Positions 37,388 through 45,929 of a DNA stretch of 64,000 nt are shown piece after piece (the first letter of the stretch is position 1; each line of letters opens with the position of its first letter). The notes under the pieces were generated by a model. That model did no database searches and was not told the DNA's origin. It saw only the letters and a list, made by a program, of their open reading frames with translations. The position numbers were made by a program, and so were the translations under genes. Source of the stretch: Actinomycetes bacterium (lineage in GTDB: Bacteria > Actinomycetota > Thermoleophilia > Solirubrobacterales > 70-9); the NCBI GenBank assembly GCA_016861045.1, contig BOKP01000004.1, positions 248,001 to 312,000 of the forward strand, in the 5' to 3' direction.

Positions 37388-38155
37388 GTGGGCAAGCAGG
37401 TTCCCGAGCAGGACGCCGGCCCGCTGACGACCGCCACGGACGTCGTCCGGACTGCCGATCTCTGGAAGCTCTTCAAGCTGGGGGATGAGGTCGTCAAGGC
37501 GCTACGGGGGGTCACCGTCTCGGTCCGCCCTGGCGAGTTCGTCTGCGTGATGGGGCCGAGCGGTAGCGGGAAGTCCACTCTCCTGCATCTGCTGGGAGGG
37601 CTCGAGCGTCCAACCAAGGGGACCATCGAGCTCCTCGGTCAGCCATACGCAGGGTTGACGGAGAGCCAGCTCTCGCTCCTCCGCCACCAGACGATCGGCT
37701 TCATCTTCCAGTCGTTCAACCTGATTCCGCTCTTGACCGCCGTTGAGAACGTTGAGCTGCCGCTCATGTTCGACGATGCCGACCCGGGGCAGGTCAAGGC
37801 CGACTGCCGTGAGTTGCTGACGCGGGTTGGCTTGGAGCACCGCCTCGACCACGTCCCGGCGAAGATGTCCGGTGGCGAGCAGCAGCGCGTCGCGATCGCC
37901 AGGGCCTTGATAGGCGGGCCCGACCTCCTGCTCGCGGACGAGCCGACCGCGAACCTCGATCGGAGCAACGGGGCGGCGATCATTCGCCTGCTCACCGAGC
38001 TCAACCACGAGCGCGGTATGACCACCGTGGTCTCGACTCACGATGCCTCCGTTGCCGAGCACGCCTCGCGGGTCATCGAGATGCGAGACGGCAAGGTGAT
38101 CGCCGATTCCGGGGTGGTCGAGCCGGACGGCCACGGAGCTGGGTCGGCCCGATGA
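37388..38155 (+). CDS. ABC transporter ATP-binding protein, MacB/LolD type
   Basis: A 255-residue ATPase for the FtsX-type permeases. Walker A GPSGSGKSTLL, Q-loop FIFQSFNLIPLLTAVEN, signature [15 protein letters not shown] and Walker [14 protein letters not shown] are intact. I choose the GTG at 37388 because AAAGGAGG lies just upstream; the ATG at 37355 in the track would overlap the permease gene and lacks a site. The last bases overlap the aldehyde dehydrogenase start. Confidence 0.9.
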   Translation: MGKQVPEQDAGPLTTATDVVRTADLWKLFKLGDEVVKALRGVTVSVRPGEFVCVMGPSGSGKSTLLHLLGGLERPTKGTIELLGQPYAGLTESQLSLLRHQTIGFIFQSFNLIPLLTAVENVELPLMFDDADPGQVKADCRELLTRVGLEHRLDHVPAKMSGGEQQRVAIARALIGGPDLLLADEPTANLDRSNGAAIIRLLTELNHERGMTTVVSTHDASVAEHASRVIEMRDGKVIADSGVVEPDGHGAGSAR

Positions 38156-39531
38156 CGATCGCCAGCATCGACCCGGCCCGCCCGGGCGAGATCGTCGCCA
38201 GCGCCGAGCCGCCGGATGCGGGTGAGGTGGGGGCCGCGGTCGACGTCGCCGTCGACGCCCAGCGCCGCTGGGCCGCGTCGGCGCCGGACCGGGCCGCCGC
38301 GCTGCACCGATTCGCCGATGCGCTCGCAGCGCGCGCGGGGCTCGCCGAGCTGATCACCCGCGAGGTCGGCAAGCCGATCGTCGAGTCGCGCGGCGAGCTC
38401 GCCCGCGCCGTCGCGATCCTCCGCTACTACGCCCAGGCCGCGTTCGACCCGATCGGCGAGATCTACCCCGGCTCGGCGCCCGGGGCGAGCGTCCTCGTGC
38501 GGCGCGAGCCGCTCGGCGTCGTCCTCGCGATCTGCCCGTGGAACTTCCCGCTGGCGATCCCGCTCTGGAAGGCGGCGCCGGCGCTCGCCTACGGCAACGC
38601 GGCGATCGTCAAGCCGGCCGCACCGGCGATCGGCGTCGCCGCCGAGATCGCCGCGGTCGCCGCCGACGTCCTGCCGAAGGGTGTGCTGACGGTCCTCAAC
38701 GTCCCCGGCGCCGGGCTCGGCCCGCTGCTCGACGACGAGCGGATCGCTGCGGCGACCTTCACCGGCTCGACCGCGACCGGGCTCTCGGTCGCCGAGCGCC
38801 TCGCCCGGCGCGGCGCCCCGGCGCAGGCCGAGATGGGCGGGCAGAACCCGGCGGTCGTGCTCGCCGACGCCGACCCCGCGGCGGCCGCGGAGAAGATCGT
38901 CGCCGGGGCGATGCACTACGCCGGCCAGAAGTGCACGGCGACCCGGCGGGTCATCGCGCTCGACGCCGTCGCCGACCGGCTCGAGGGGGAGCTCGCGAGC
39001 GCCGTCTCCGCGCTGCCCGTGGGCGACCCGGCGACGCCGGCGACGCTGGTCGGCCCGCTGATCGACCGCGCCGCGGTCGATCAGTTCGAGGAGCGGGTCG
39101 CCGGCGCGATCGCTCGCGGGGCGCGCTCGCTCGCGACCGCCCCGCCCCCGGCCGGCGGCGACGGCTTCTACGTGGCGCCGACCCTGCTCGCGACGGACGA
39201 CCCAGGCGACGAGGTCAACCGCGAGGAGACCTTCGGGCCGCTGTTGACCCTGATCAGGGTCGAGGACGAGGCCGCCGCCGTCGCCGCCGCCAACGCGACC
39301 AGCTACGGGCTCGTCGGGGCCGTCCACGGCACGGACGTCGCCGCCGCCACCGCGGTCGCCGAGCGCCTCGACTGCGGCCTGATCCGGGTCAACGCGGCGA
39401 CCCCGGGGGTCGACTACTACGCGCCCTTCGGCGGCGAGAAGCGCTCCAGCTTCGGCCCGCGCGAGCAGGGCCGCGCCGCCCGCGACTTCTTCACTACGAC
39501 GCGAACGGTGACGGTCGTCGAGCCGGCCTGA
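38152..39531 (+). CDS. NAD(P)-dependent aldehyde dehydrogenase
   Basis: A 459-residue enzyme that oxidises an aldehyde to the acid. The catalytic Glu is in QAEMGGQNPAVVL and the nucleophile Cys in GQKCTATRRV. The cofactor pocket shows CPWNFPLAIPLWKAAPAL and FTGSTATG. Closest in pattern to semialdehyde dehydrogenases (succinic, 4-aminobutyraldehyde, ketoglutarate types). It would complete the route from an aminotransferase-derived aldehyde. ATGA overlap with the ABC ATPase gene; a hairpin follows and ends unit 1. Confidence 0.92.
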   Translation: MTIASIDPARPGEIVASAEPPDAGEVGAAVDVAVDAQRRWAASAPDRAAALHRFADALAARAGLAELITREVGKPIVESRGELARAVAILRYYAQAAFDPIGEIYPGSAPGASVLVRREPLGVVLAICPWNFPLAIPLWKAAPALAYGNAAIVKPAAPAIGVAAEIAAVAADVLPKGVLTVLNVPGAGLGPLLDDERIAAATFTGSTATGLSVAERLARRGAPAQAEMGGQNPAVVLADADPAAAAEKIVAGAMHYAGQKCTATRRVIALDAVADRLEGELASAVSALPVGDPATPATLVGPLIDRAAVDQFEERVAGAIARGARSLATAPPPAGGDGFYVAPTLLATDDPGDEVNREETFGPLLTLIRVEDEAAAVAAANATSYGLVGAVHGTDVAAATAVAERLDCGLIRVNAATPGVDYYAPFGGEKRSSFGPREQGRAARDFFTTTRTVTVVEPA

Positions 39532-39573
39532 TGATCACGCCGCAACGGGGCCTCGTCGCCCCGCGACGGGCTG

Positions 39574-39593
39574 CTACCGGCCGGCACCGGTAG
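39574..39593. terminator. Terminator hairpin between unit 1 and the lacI-type gene
   Basis: CTACCGG and CCGGTAG pair around CCGGCA, between the convergent aldehyde dehydrogenase and regulator genes. It is suited to stop transcription from both sides. No T-run is visible. Confidence 0.5.
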
Positions 39594-39604
39594 GCGCCCA
39601 CGGC

Positions 39605-40624
39605 TCATCCGACCTCGGCCGTCGACCCCCGGGGGATCATCGAGTACGGCACGATGCGCTGCCCGTCCTCGGGGGTGCCGTCCTCGATCAGCTCGACGAG
39701 CAGTCCGATGGCCTCCTGTCCGATACGTTCCGGGTTGAGGCTGAGCGCGGTCAGCGACGGGCGGGCCGCCCGGCTCGCGGTGCTGTCGGTGCAGCCCGCG
39801 ATCCGCAGCTGCTGCGGAACGCTGATCCCCTTTGCCTCAGCGGCGAGCAGCGCGCCCAGCGCAACGCGATCGAGCGTCGCGTAGATGCCGTCAGGCGGTT
39901 TCGGCGACTCGAGCAGCCGCGACGCGGCGGCATATGCCCCGCTCTCACTCAATGCCTCTCCGGGGAGGTGCTCCACGATCGACTCGACGCCACGCTCGTC
40001 GCAGCGCGCCTCGAACGCGCCGAGCGCATCCTGGGTGTAGGTCGAGAGCACGGGGGCCGTCAGCAGGGCGATCCGCGTCGAACCTCGGTCGACCAGGTGG
40101 TCGACCATGATCCGGGTCCCCGCCACGTGATCGTTGTCGACCCAGCAGGCATCCGGGGGCCCGTCGGGTCGACGACCGGTTGTGACGACGGGAATCCCAC
40201 GCTTGTCGAGGATGTCCACGATCTCGTCGCCGGGGACGGGATCCATCACGATGGCGCCATCGAGCGGGAGCTGGACGAACGGGTCCCGTCGCGAATCCGT
40301 CGGCAGCAGCATCAGCGAGAGCCCGCGCTTGAGCGCCTCGGCGGAGGCGCCGTTCATCACCTGCAGGAAGTAGTCGAAGTCGGCCACCGCAAGCGGCTCG
40401 TCCTCGACGAACGACACCGTCACCGCGAGCATCCCGGTTCGGCCCCCGGCGAGCCCTCGTGCGAGCACGCTGGGCTGGTAGCCGAGCTTCCGTGCGACCG
40501 CGCGGACCCGCTCCCGGGTCGCTTCCGGCAGCCGGCCCTTGCCGTTCAGCGCGTGGGAGACCGTGGTGTTGGAAACCCCCGCCGCAGCGGCAACATCGCT
40601 GATTCGAACCGCCCGCTTGACCAA
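39605..40624 (-). CDS. LacI family transcriptional repressor
   Basis: A 339-residue repressor. The N-terminal helix-turn-helix and hinge (RISDVAAAAGVSNTTVSHALNGKGRLPEATRERV) precede a periplasmic-binding-protein-like ligand domain. I place the start at the TTG at 40624 (MVKRAVRI), the usual distance from the helix-turn-helix; the track adds 13 residues from a TTG at 40663. A promoter fits well: -35 TTGCAT, 17-bp spacer, -10 TACAGT, then only 10 nt to the start, so the message is nearly leaderless. One of the two putative operators covers this -35 box, implying self-repression. It most likely controls unit 2 in response to its substrate. Confidence 0.9.
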   Translation of the reverse strand: MVKRAVRISDVAAAAGVSNTTVSHALNGKGRLPEATRERVRAVARKLGYQPSVLARGLAGGRTGMLAVTVSFVEDEPLAVADFDYFLQVMNGASAEALKRGLSLMLLPTDSRRDPFVQLPLDGAIVMDPVPGDEIVDILDKRGIPVVTTGRRPDGPPDACWVDNDHVAGTRIMVDHLVDRGSTRIALLTAPVLSTYTQDALGAFEARCDERGVESIVEHLPGEALSESGAYAAASRLLESPKPPDGIYATLDRVALGALLAAEAKGISVPQQLRIAGCTDSTASRAARPSLTALSLNPERIGQEAIGLLVELIEDGTPEDGQRIVPYSMIPRGSTAEVG

Positions 40625-40652
40625 GTCACCGATGACTGTAGCTAGGAAGGGG

Positions 40653-40712
40653 TTGACATGCAAAAGCGGTTCTGCAAGGGTAGTGGCCGCGAGGGTGCAA
40701 AAGCGCTTCTGC
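40653..40712. promoter_or_regulatory. Twin LacI-type operators in the lacI/ureohydrolase divergent promoter
   Basis: GCAAAAGCGGTTCTGC (40660-40675) and GCAAAAGCGCTTCTGC (40697-40712) differ at one base. Each is a 16-bp near-palindrome with the central CG that LacI-family proteins recognise; centres are 37 bp apart. The first overlaps the -35 box of the repressor gene and the second ends 20 bp before the ureohydrolase start. A TTGACA at 40653 lacks a good -10 at normal spacing. Confidence 0.75.
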
Positions 40713-40731
40713 GCGGGAAGGAGAAAGACCG

Positions 40732-41712
40732 GTGGCCACGGCTGCTGAGAAGAAGGACCCGACGATGTGGAGCAGCCTGCTGCACGCCGGCCTGGCGGGG
40801 TCGTTCATGCGGTTTCCCCACGTCGCGGCCGAGGCGCGGGGGCTGCGCGACGCGCGAGCGGGAGCCGCGGTCTACGGCGTTCCCTTCGATGCGACCAACA
40901 TCAGCAGGACCGGTTCCAACTATGGGCCGAGGGGGATGCGGGACGTCTCCTGCCAGTTCCTGGCCTACAACGCCATGCTCGACTTCGACCTGGTGGAGGC
41001 GCTTCGGCCGGTCGACTGCGGCGACTGCGAGGTGATCCCCGGGGACCCTGCCAGGACCTTCGAGCGTGCCGAGGCGGACATCGGCCAGATCCTCGACGCC
41101 GGTGCCCTGCCGGTCACGCTCGGCGGCGAGCACTCGGTGACGATTCCCGCGGTCCGGGCCGTTTGCGATCGCCACAGCGATCCCGGCCTGGTCCTCGTTG
41201 ATACTCATCTCGATACCGCTCCCGACGTCGGCGGCGAGCCGCTGAGTCATTGCTGCCCGGTCTCACGGGCAGTCGACGCCGGCTTCGATCCCGCCAACAT
41301 CGTCCTCGTCGCCATCTCCGGCTGGATGAACCCCCGTACCGAGCTCGAGTACTGCCGGGACAACGGGATCACCGTGATCTGGCTCGAGGAGATCTGGGAG
41401 CGGGGCACCGCCTGGGCAGTGGAACGATGCCTGGAGGTGGTCGGCGCCGCGGCTGATGGTGCCTATCTGTCGTTCGACATCGACAGCCTCGATGCTGCCC
41501 ATGCCCCTGGCACCTGCTGTCCGACGCCCGGCGGCCTGACGAGCCGGGAGGCCATCGAGCTCGTCCGGGGGATCAGTGCCGGTGGCCTTCTCGGTGTCGA
41601 CGTGGTCGAGGTTGCGCCCAGCCTCGACGCCACGGCGACCACGGCGGTTCTCGGCTGCAGGATCGCGCTCGAGGCGATGGCCTTCCACGCGGGTGCGGGT
41701 CGCCAGGCATGA
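40732..41712 (+). CDS. Ureohydrolase (agmatinase/guanidino-acid hydrolase family)
   Basis: A 326-residue Mn-dependent ureohydrolase that would split urea from a guanidino group. Metal ligands are seen in GGEHSVT, DTHLDTAPD and SFDIDSLD. Where agmatinases have HGTPFRRA this protein has HCCPVSRA, so the substrate pocket differs. GTG start after AAGGAG. First gene of unit 2, directly behind the LacI operators. Agmatine, guanidinobutyrate, guanidinopropionate or a larger guanidino compound are possible. Overlaps the next gene as ATGA, which fits agmatine-type degradation followed by amide hydrolysis. Confidence 0.88.
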   Translation: MATAAEKKDPTMWSSLLHAGLAGSFMRFPHVAAEARGLRDARAGAAVYGVPFDATNISRTGSNYGPRGMRDVSCQFLAYNAMLDFDLVEALRPVDCGDCEVIPGDPARTFERAEADIGQILDAGALPVTLGGEHSVTIPAVRAVCDRHSDPGLVLVDTHLDTAPDVGGEPLSHCCPVSRAVDAGFDPANIVLVAISGWMNPRTELEYCRDNGITVIWLEEIWERGTAWAVERCLEVVGAAADGAYLSFDIDSLDAAHAPGTCCPTPGGLTSREAIELVRGISAGGLLGVDVVEVAPSLDATATTAVLGCRIALEAMAFHAGAGRQA

Positions 41713-42491
41713 GGGCTCTCCTCGTTCAGATCGAGGCTGCGAGCGAGCCCCACGTGGGCGCGTCCGAGGCGGCGGCCCTGCTCGAGTCCGACGTCGATCT
41801 TGCGGTCTTCCCGGAGCTGCACCTGACCGGATACGACCTCGCCCGGGTCGACGAGCGGGCGATCGCGGCCGACTCGGCGCCGATGATGGCTCTCCGCGAT
41901 GCCGCAGCCGGCACCGATACCGCCGTCATCGTTGGCTTCGCCGAGCGAATCGAGACTGGGATCGCCAACTCCCTCGCGCTCATCGACAGCGACGGGGAGC
42001 TCGCGGGCGTCTACCGCAAGACCCACCTGTTCGCCCGTGAGAGGGAGGTGTTCGAGCAGGGCAACGAGCTGATGGTCACCGAGCTCGCGGGCGTCCGGAT
42101 CGGACCGATGATCTGCTTCGACTGCGAGTTCCCCGAGCCGGCTCGAGCTCTGGCCGGCGCGGGCGCCGAGCTCCTCGTCACCTCCTCGGCGAACATGGCA
42201 CCGTATTTCCATGACCATCTGATCGCCTCGCAGGCGCGAGCGCTCGACAATCGCCGGCCGCATCTGTACGTGAACCGGATTGGCGAGCAGGGCGGCCACC
42301 GGTTTGTCGGCGGTACGCGTTACGTGACGGCCGACGGCCGGATCGAGGCCGCGGTCGATGACGAGGAGAAGGGCTTGCTTCGTGTCGAGCTCCACCCCGG
42401 AGCCGTGCGCGAGATCGAAGTGGACTACCTGCCGCGAGTGCGGGAGGACATCGAGGTAATCGGACCAAGAGACCATGGGAGGATCACATGA
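41709..42491 (+). CDS. Carbon-nitrogen hydrolase (nitrilase superfamily, active)
   Basis: A 260-residue amidase with an intact catalytic triad: Glu in FPELHLTGYD, Lys in VYRKTHLF and Cys in ICFDCEFPEP. A fourth conserved acid follows in the usual place. Relatives include N-carbamoylputrescine amidohydrolase, omega-amidase and aliphatic amidases. Placed after a ureohydrolase it may hydrolyse a carbamoyl or amide intermediate. A second, catalytically dead paralogue is encoded 5 kb downstream. ATGA overlaps at both ends tie it to the ureohydrolase and permease. Confidence 0.9.
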   Translation: MRALLVQIEAASEPHVGASEAAALLESDVDLAVFPELHLTGYDLARVDERAIAADSAPMMALRDAAAGTDTAVIVGFAERIETGIANSLALIDSDGELAGVYRKTHLFAREREVFEQGNELMVTELAGVRIGPMICFDCEFPEPARALAGAGAELLVTSSANMAPYFHDHLIASQARALDNRRPHLYVNRIGEQGGHRFVGGTRYVTADGRIEAAVDDEEKGLLRVELHPGAVREIEVDYLPRVREDIEVIGPRDHGRIT

Positions 42492-44122
42492 GCGAGCCTG
42501 GACAGGCTGCACCGACACAGGCCGCGCCGGGCCTGTTCACGCGCAAGGCGACCGGCCTCGTGCGCGAAGCGCGTACCAGCGACGCACTGTTCTACAACGT
42601 GATGTGGGCGAGCGTCGCGCTCGCCTTCACGTTTGCGTGGCTGCTGTACGGCTTCGCCTACCCGGGCTCGAACATGTTCGTCGCCTTCCTGATCGCCGCC
42701 GTGCTCGGGATTCCCGGGGCCTTCCTGTACGCGATGCTCGCTCAGGTGATGCCGAGAACGGGAGGGGACTACGTGTTCAACAGCCGCTCGCTGCACCCGG
42801 CGATCGGGTTCGCCGGCAACTTCAGCTTCTGCTTCTGGCTCGCGGTCATCTACGGCGTCTACACGACCTACATGGCGACATACGGGTTCGGGGCGTTCGG
42901 GCGGATGATGGCCGGCTTCACGGGGTCGAGCGGGTGGCTCGACTTCGGCGATTGGTTCGCGAACGACTATGCCCTGTTCATCACCGGGACGGTCGCGATC
43001 CTGATCTCCGCGTTCGTGTTCGTGCTCGGCGGTCTGCGCCTGTTCCTCAAGCTCCAGGTCGCGACGTTCGCCCTGTACATCCTCGGCACCTTCCTGATTC
43101 CGGTCATCGTCGGAATCCTGCAGTCGAAGGCCGGGTTCTTCGAGAACTTCAATGACTACGCGGCCAACCTCGGCGTGACCGGTGCGAGCGGCCAACTGGC
43201 GAAGTCGGCTGCTGATGCGGGCTTTGCGCCCTCGGGGTTCGACACGGAGATGACCCTGAAGTCGGTGACGGTGTTCTGGTACATCTTCGGCTTCCTCTAC
43301 TCCAGCAACTACTTTGCCGGTGAGATCCGGATGAAGAAGCGGACGCACCTGCTGTCGATCCCGGGCGCGACGCTGGTATCGGTCATCTTCATCGGGATCC
43401 TGATCCCGGTCTACCTCGGTCTCACGGGGTACGACTTCAACGGCGCGCTCGGGTTCGCCGATCCGGCGGCATACGGATTCGTAGCCGGGGCCCCCGGATA
43501 CCCGGAGATCATGAGCATCGCCTCCGGATCGTGGGTGTTCGGAGCGGTCATCATCATCGGGTTCTCGGTCGGGCTTCTGGTCTGGCTGCCGCAGACCATG
43601 CTGCTGATCAGCCGCAGCATGTTCGCATGGTCGTTCGACCGGATCATGCCCGCGCGGCTCTCATCGGTCGATCGCCGTACCCACTCGCCGCTGCTGGCGA
43701 TCGGGATCGTCACCGTGCTGGCCATCGGGAGCACTGCGATCTATGCGTTCACGGACTGGTTCAGCACGCTGTCGGTCCTGCTCGGGCTCACGTCCACGCT
43801 CCTGATCACGGCGATCGGAGGCATCGTGTTGCCGTACCGGCAGCGCGCGATGGTCGAGAACTCTCCCTACGGAGGCCGGATCGCCGGCATTCCCGTGCTG
43901 AGCATCGTCGGGGGGCTCGCGTTGCTCGGCTTCGGAGCAGCAATCGCCGTCCTTCTCTGGGATCCGGGATCGGGCGCGAGCCTGAGCGCGAACCCGGGCA
44001 AGCTCTGGCTCACCCTTGGCGTGCTGGCGCTCGGCGTCGTGATCTACTTCGTCTCGCGCGCGGCTCGCGCCCGCCAGGGGATCGACCTCTCGCTCAACTA
44101 CCGAGAGCTACCTCCGGAGTGA
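42488..44122 (+). CDS. APC superfamily permease (second copy)
   Basis: A 544-residue, about 12-helix permease. The family motif MPRTGGDYVFNSRSLHP lies after the second helix. It shares little obvious sequence with the permease at 28.7 kb, so it is not a recent duplicate. GGGAGGATCAC precedes the ATG, which overlaps the C-N hydrolase stop. It is probably the importer for the substrate of unit 2; polyamines, amino acids and amides are typical for the superfamily. Confidence 0.88.
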   Translation: MSEPGQAAPTQAAPGLFTRKATGLVREARTSDALFYNVMWASVALAFTFAWLLYGFAYPGSNMFVAFLIAAVLGIPGAFLYAMLAQVMPRTGGDYVFNSRSLHPAIGFAGNFSFCFWLAVIYGVYTTYMATYGFGAFGRMMAGFTGSSGWLDFGDWFANDYALFITGTVAILISAFVFVLGGLRLFLKLQVATFALYILGTFLIPVIVGILQSKAGFFENFNDYAANLGVTGASGQLAKSAADAGFAPSGFDTEMTLKSVTVFWYIFGFLYSSNYFAGEIRMKKRTHLLSIPGATLVSVIFIGILIPVYLGLTGYDFNGALGFADPAAYGFVAGAPGYPEIMSIASGSWVFGAVIIIGFSVGLLVWLPQTMLLISRSMFAWSFDRIMPARLSSVDRRTHSPLLAIGIVTVLAIGSTAIYAFTDWFSTLSVLLGLTSTLLITAIGGIVLPYRQRAMVENSPYGGRIAGIPVLSIVGGLALLGFGAAIAVLLWDPGSGASLSANPGKLWLTLGVLALGVVIYFVSRAARARQGIDLSLNYRELPPE

Positions 44123-44126
44123 CCCG

Positions 44127-45107
44127 ATGGGGCTGTTCGGAAAGCGCCGAAACGAAGACGGTGGCGAGCGGACGCGGGTCTACTATGCGTCCGACATCCA
44201 CGGCACGGAGGTCCTGTGGCGGAAGTTCCTGCGGGCGCCGGAGGTGTATGGCGCCGGCGTGATCGTCATGGGCGGCGATGTGACCGGCAAGGTGGTGATT
44301 CCGCTCGTCGACGAGGGTGGTGCCCTGGCGGCCGAGCTGTTCGGCCAGCCTGAGCGCGCGGTCACCGACCAGGAGCGTGAAGAGCTCGAGCACAAGATCC
44401 GCTCGAACGGCATGTATCCACACGTCATGTCGCCTGACGAGGTCGAACGCGTCGCCGGCTTGTCCGAGGACGAGCGTGAGCTCTGGTTCGCGCGGGTCAT
44501 GCTGGAGACGTTCGACCGCTGGATGGCGCTGGCCGAGGAGCGGCTCTCGCGAGCGGACGTCAGGTGCTTCGTGATGCCGGGCAATGATGACCCTCCCGGT
44601 GTCGACGACGCGATCGAGCGGGCGAGTCGCGTCGAGGCATGCGATGAGCGGGTGGTCGAGTTCGGGCCCTATTCCATGGTTTCCCTCGGATACTCGAACC
44701 CGACCCCCTTCGATTCACCACGGGAGCTCGATGAGGATGAGCTCTACAGGCGCGTCGAAGCGCTCATGGAGGGTGTCGACGCCTCGCACGCGATCCTCAA
44801 CCTCCACGTGCCTCCCTACGACTCCCAACTCGACACGGCACCTGAGCTCGATGAGGAGCTAAGGGTGGTGGCGACGGCGGGCCAGCCGCGCCTGGTGCCG
44901 GTCGGATCCACCGCGGTGCGCGACCTGATCGAGCGCTATCAGCCGATGCTCACCCTCCACGGACACGTCCACGAGTCGCGCGGCGCGACGAAGATAGGGC
45001 GAACGCTCTGCATCAATCCCGGAAGCGATTACCACACCGGGCGCATCTCGGGAGTCCTGGTCCATCTCGATGGGGCTCGCGCCGACTATCAGTTCGTGAT
45101 CGGCTGA
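44127..45107 (+). CDS. Calcineurin-like metallophosphoesterase
   Basis: A 326-residue dimetal phosphoesterase. The metal motifs occur in order: YYASDIHG, VMGGDVTGK, VMPGNDDPP (GNDD where GNHD is usual), NLHVPPYDS and TLHGHVHES. No signal peptide is seen, so it is cytosolic. Four bases separate it from the permease stop and three from the next start, so it belongs to unit 2. Its substrate is unknown; the following nucleotidyltransferase-fold protein hints at a nucleotide or RNA substrate. Confidence 0.85.
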   Translation: MGLFGKRRNEDGGERTRVYYASDIHGTEVLWRKFLRAPEVYGAGVIVMGGDVTGKVVIPLVDEGGALAAELFGQPERAVTDQEREELEHKIRSNGMYPHVMSPDEVERVAGLSEDERELWFARVMLETFDRWMALAEERLSRADVRCFVMPGNDDPPGVDDAIERASRVEACDERVVEFGPYSMVSLGYSNPTPFDSPRELDEDELYRRVEALMEGVDASHAILNLHVPPYDSQLDTAPELDEELRVVATAGQPRLVPVGSTAVRDLIERYQPMLTLHGHVHESRGATKIGRTLCINPGSDYHTGRISGVLVHLDGARADYQFVIG

Positions 45108-45110
45108 CCC

Positions 45111-45884
45111 GTGCCGGGGCCTCCGGAAAGCCCGATCCATGACGACCTCGAGCAGGAGGCGAAGCGTCTCCTGGACGAGGTGGTCCGCCGCGACCTGCGC
45201 ATGCGCCTGATCGGCGGCATGGCGATACGACTGCTGGCGGGCGACGCGCTGCATCCAGCGTTCCATCGCGAGATCCAGGACCTGGACTTCATCGTGGCAA
45301 GGCGTCACGGACGTGAGGCGGAGAGCCTGCTGGAGGATGCGGGCTACGTCGGGGACGAGAGATTCAACGCGCTCAACGGGGCTCGGCGCATGCTCTTCGT
45401 GGATCCCGGCCACGATCGCCAGATCGACATCTTCGTCGAGACGTTCGAGATGTGTCACTCGTTGCCGCTGGCGGAGCGACTCGACGTCGTCCCGTGCACG
45501 CTTCCCGCGGCCGAGGTCTTGATGACCAAGCTCCAGATCGTCGACCTGAACGCCAAGGACCGGGCGGACCTCTATGCGCTCCTGCTCAGCCATGACGTGG
45601 ACGAGGTCGACGAGGGGTTCGTCAACGGCCGCAGGATCGCCGAGCTGTCCTCCCGGGACTGGGGCCTGCAGCGAACCTTCGAGCTCAACCTCGAGCGGCT
45701 TCGCGCCGGCCTTGACGAGCAGCCGCTGAACGACGTCGAGCGGGCCGAGCTGACCCGCCGTATCGAAGCGCTCGGCGAGTTGATGGAGCAGGCGCCGAAG
45801 TCGAGGAAATGGAAGCTGCGGGCTCGGGTTGGCGAGCGCAAGCGCTGGTACGAGCAACCCGAGGAAGTCGACCGCGCAGGCTGA
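45111..45884 (+). CDS. Nucleotidyltransferase-fold protein
   Basis: A 257-residue protein with the polymerase-beta-type nucleotidyltransferase pattern: GGMAIRLL, then DLDFIV about 20 residues later, and the third acid in QIDIFVE. The rest is helical with a long basic C-terminus (SRKWKLRARVGERKRW). It resembles AbiEii-like or DUF-type nucleotidyltransferases but has no adjacent AbiEi antitoxin. GTG start, three bases after the phosphoesterase stop. All three acids are intact, so activity is plausible. Function in a catabolic operon is unknown. Confidence 0.65.
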   Translation: MPGPPESPIHDDLEQEAKRLLDEVVRRDLRMRLIGGMAIRLLAGDALHPAFHREIQDLDFIVARRHGREAESLLEDAGYVGDERFNALNGARRMLFVDPGHDRQIDIFVETFEMCHSLPLAERLDVVPCTLPAAEVLMTKLQIVDLNAKDRADLYALLLSHDVDEVDEGFVNGRRIAELSSRDWGLQRTFELNLERLRAGLDEQPLNDVERAELTRRIEALGELMEQAPKSRKWKLRARVGERKRWYEQPEEVDRAG

Positions 45885-45929
45885 ATCGGCGCGGCGGGAC
45901 ACAAGCCAAGACCAAAGGACGGAGGAACG

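Noticed and set aside
40653-40681. Strong promoter from the TTGACA at 40653 toward the ureohydrolase gene
   Set aside because: No TATAAT-like box at 16-19 bp; the bases there read AAGGGT. The hexamer lies in the region of the minus-strand promoter instead.
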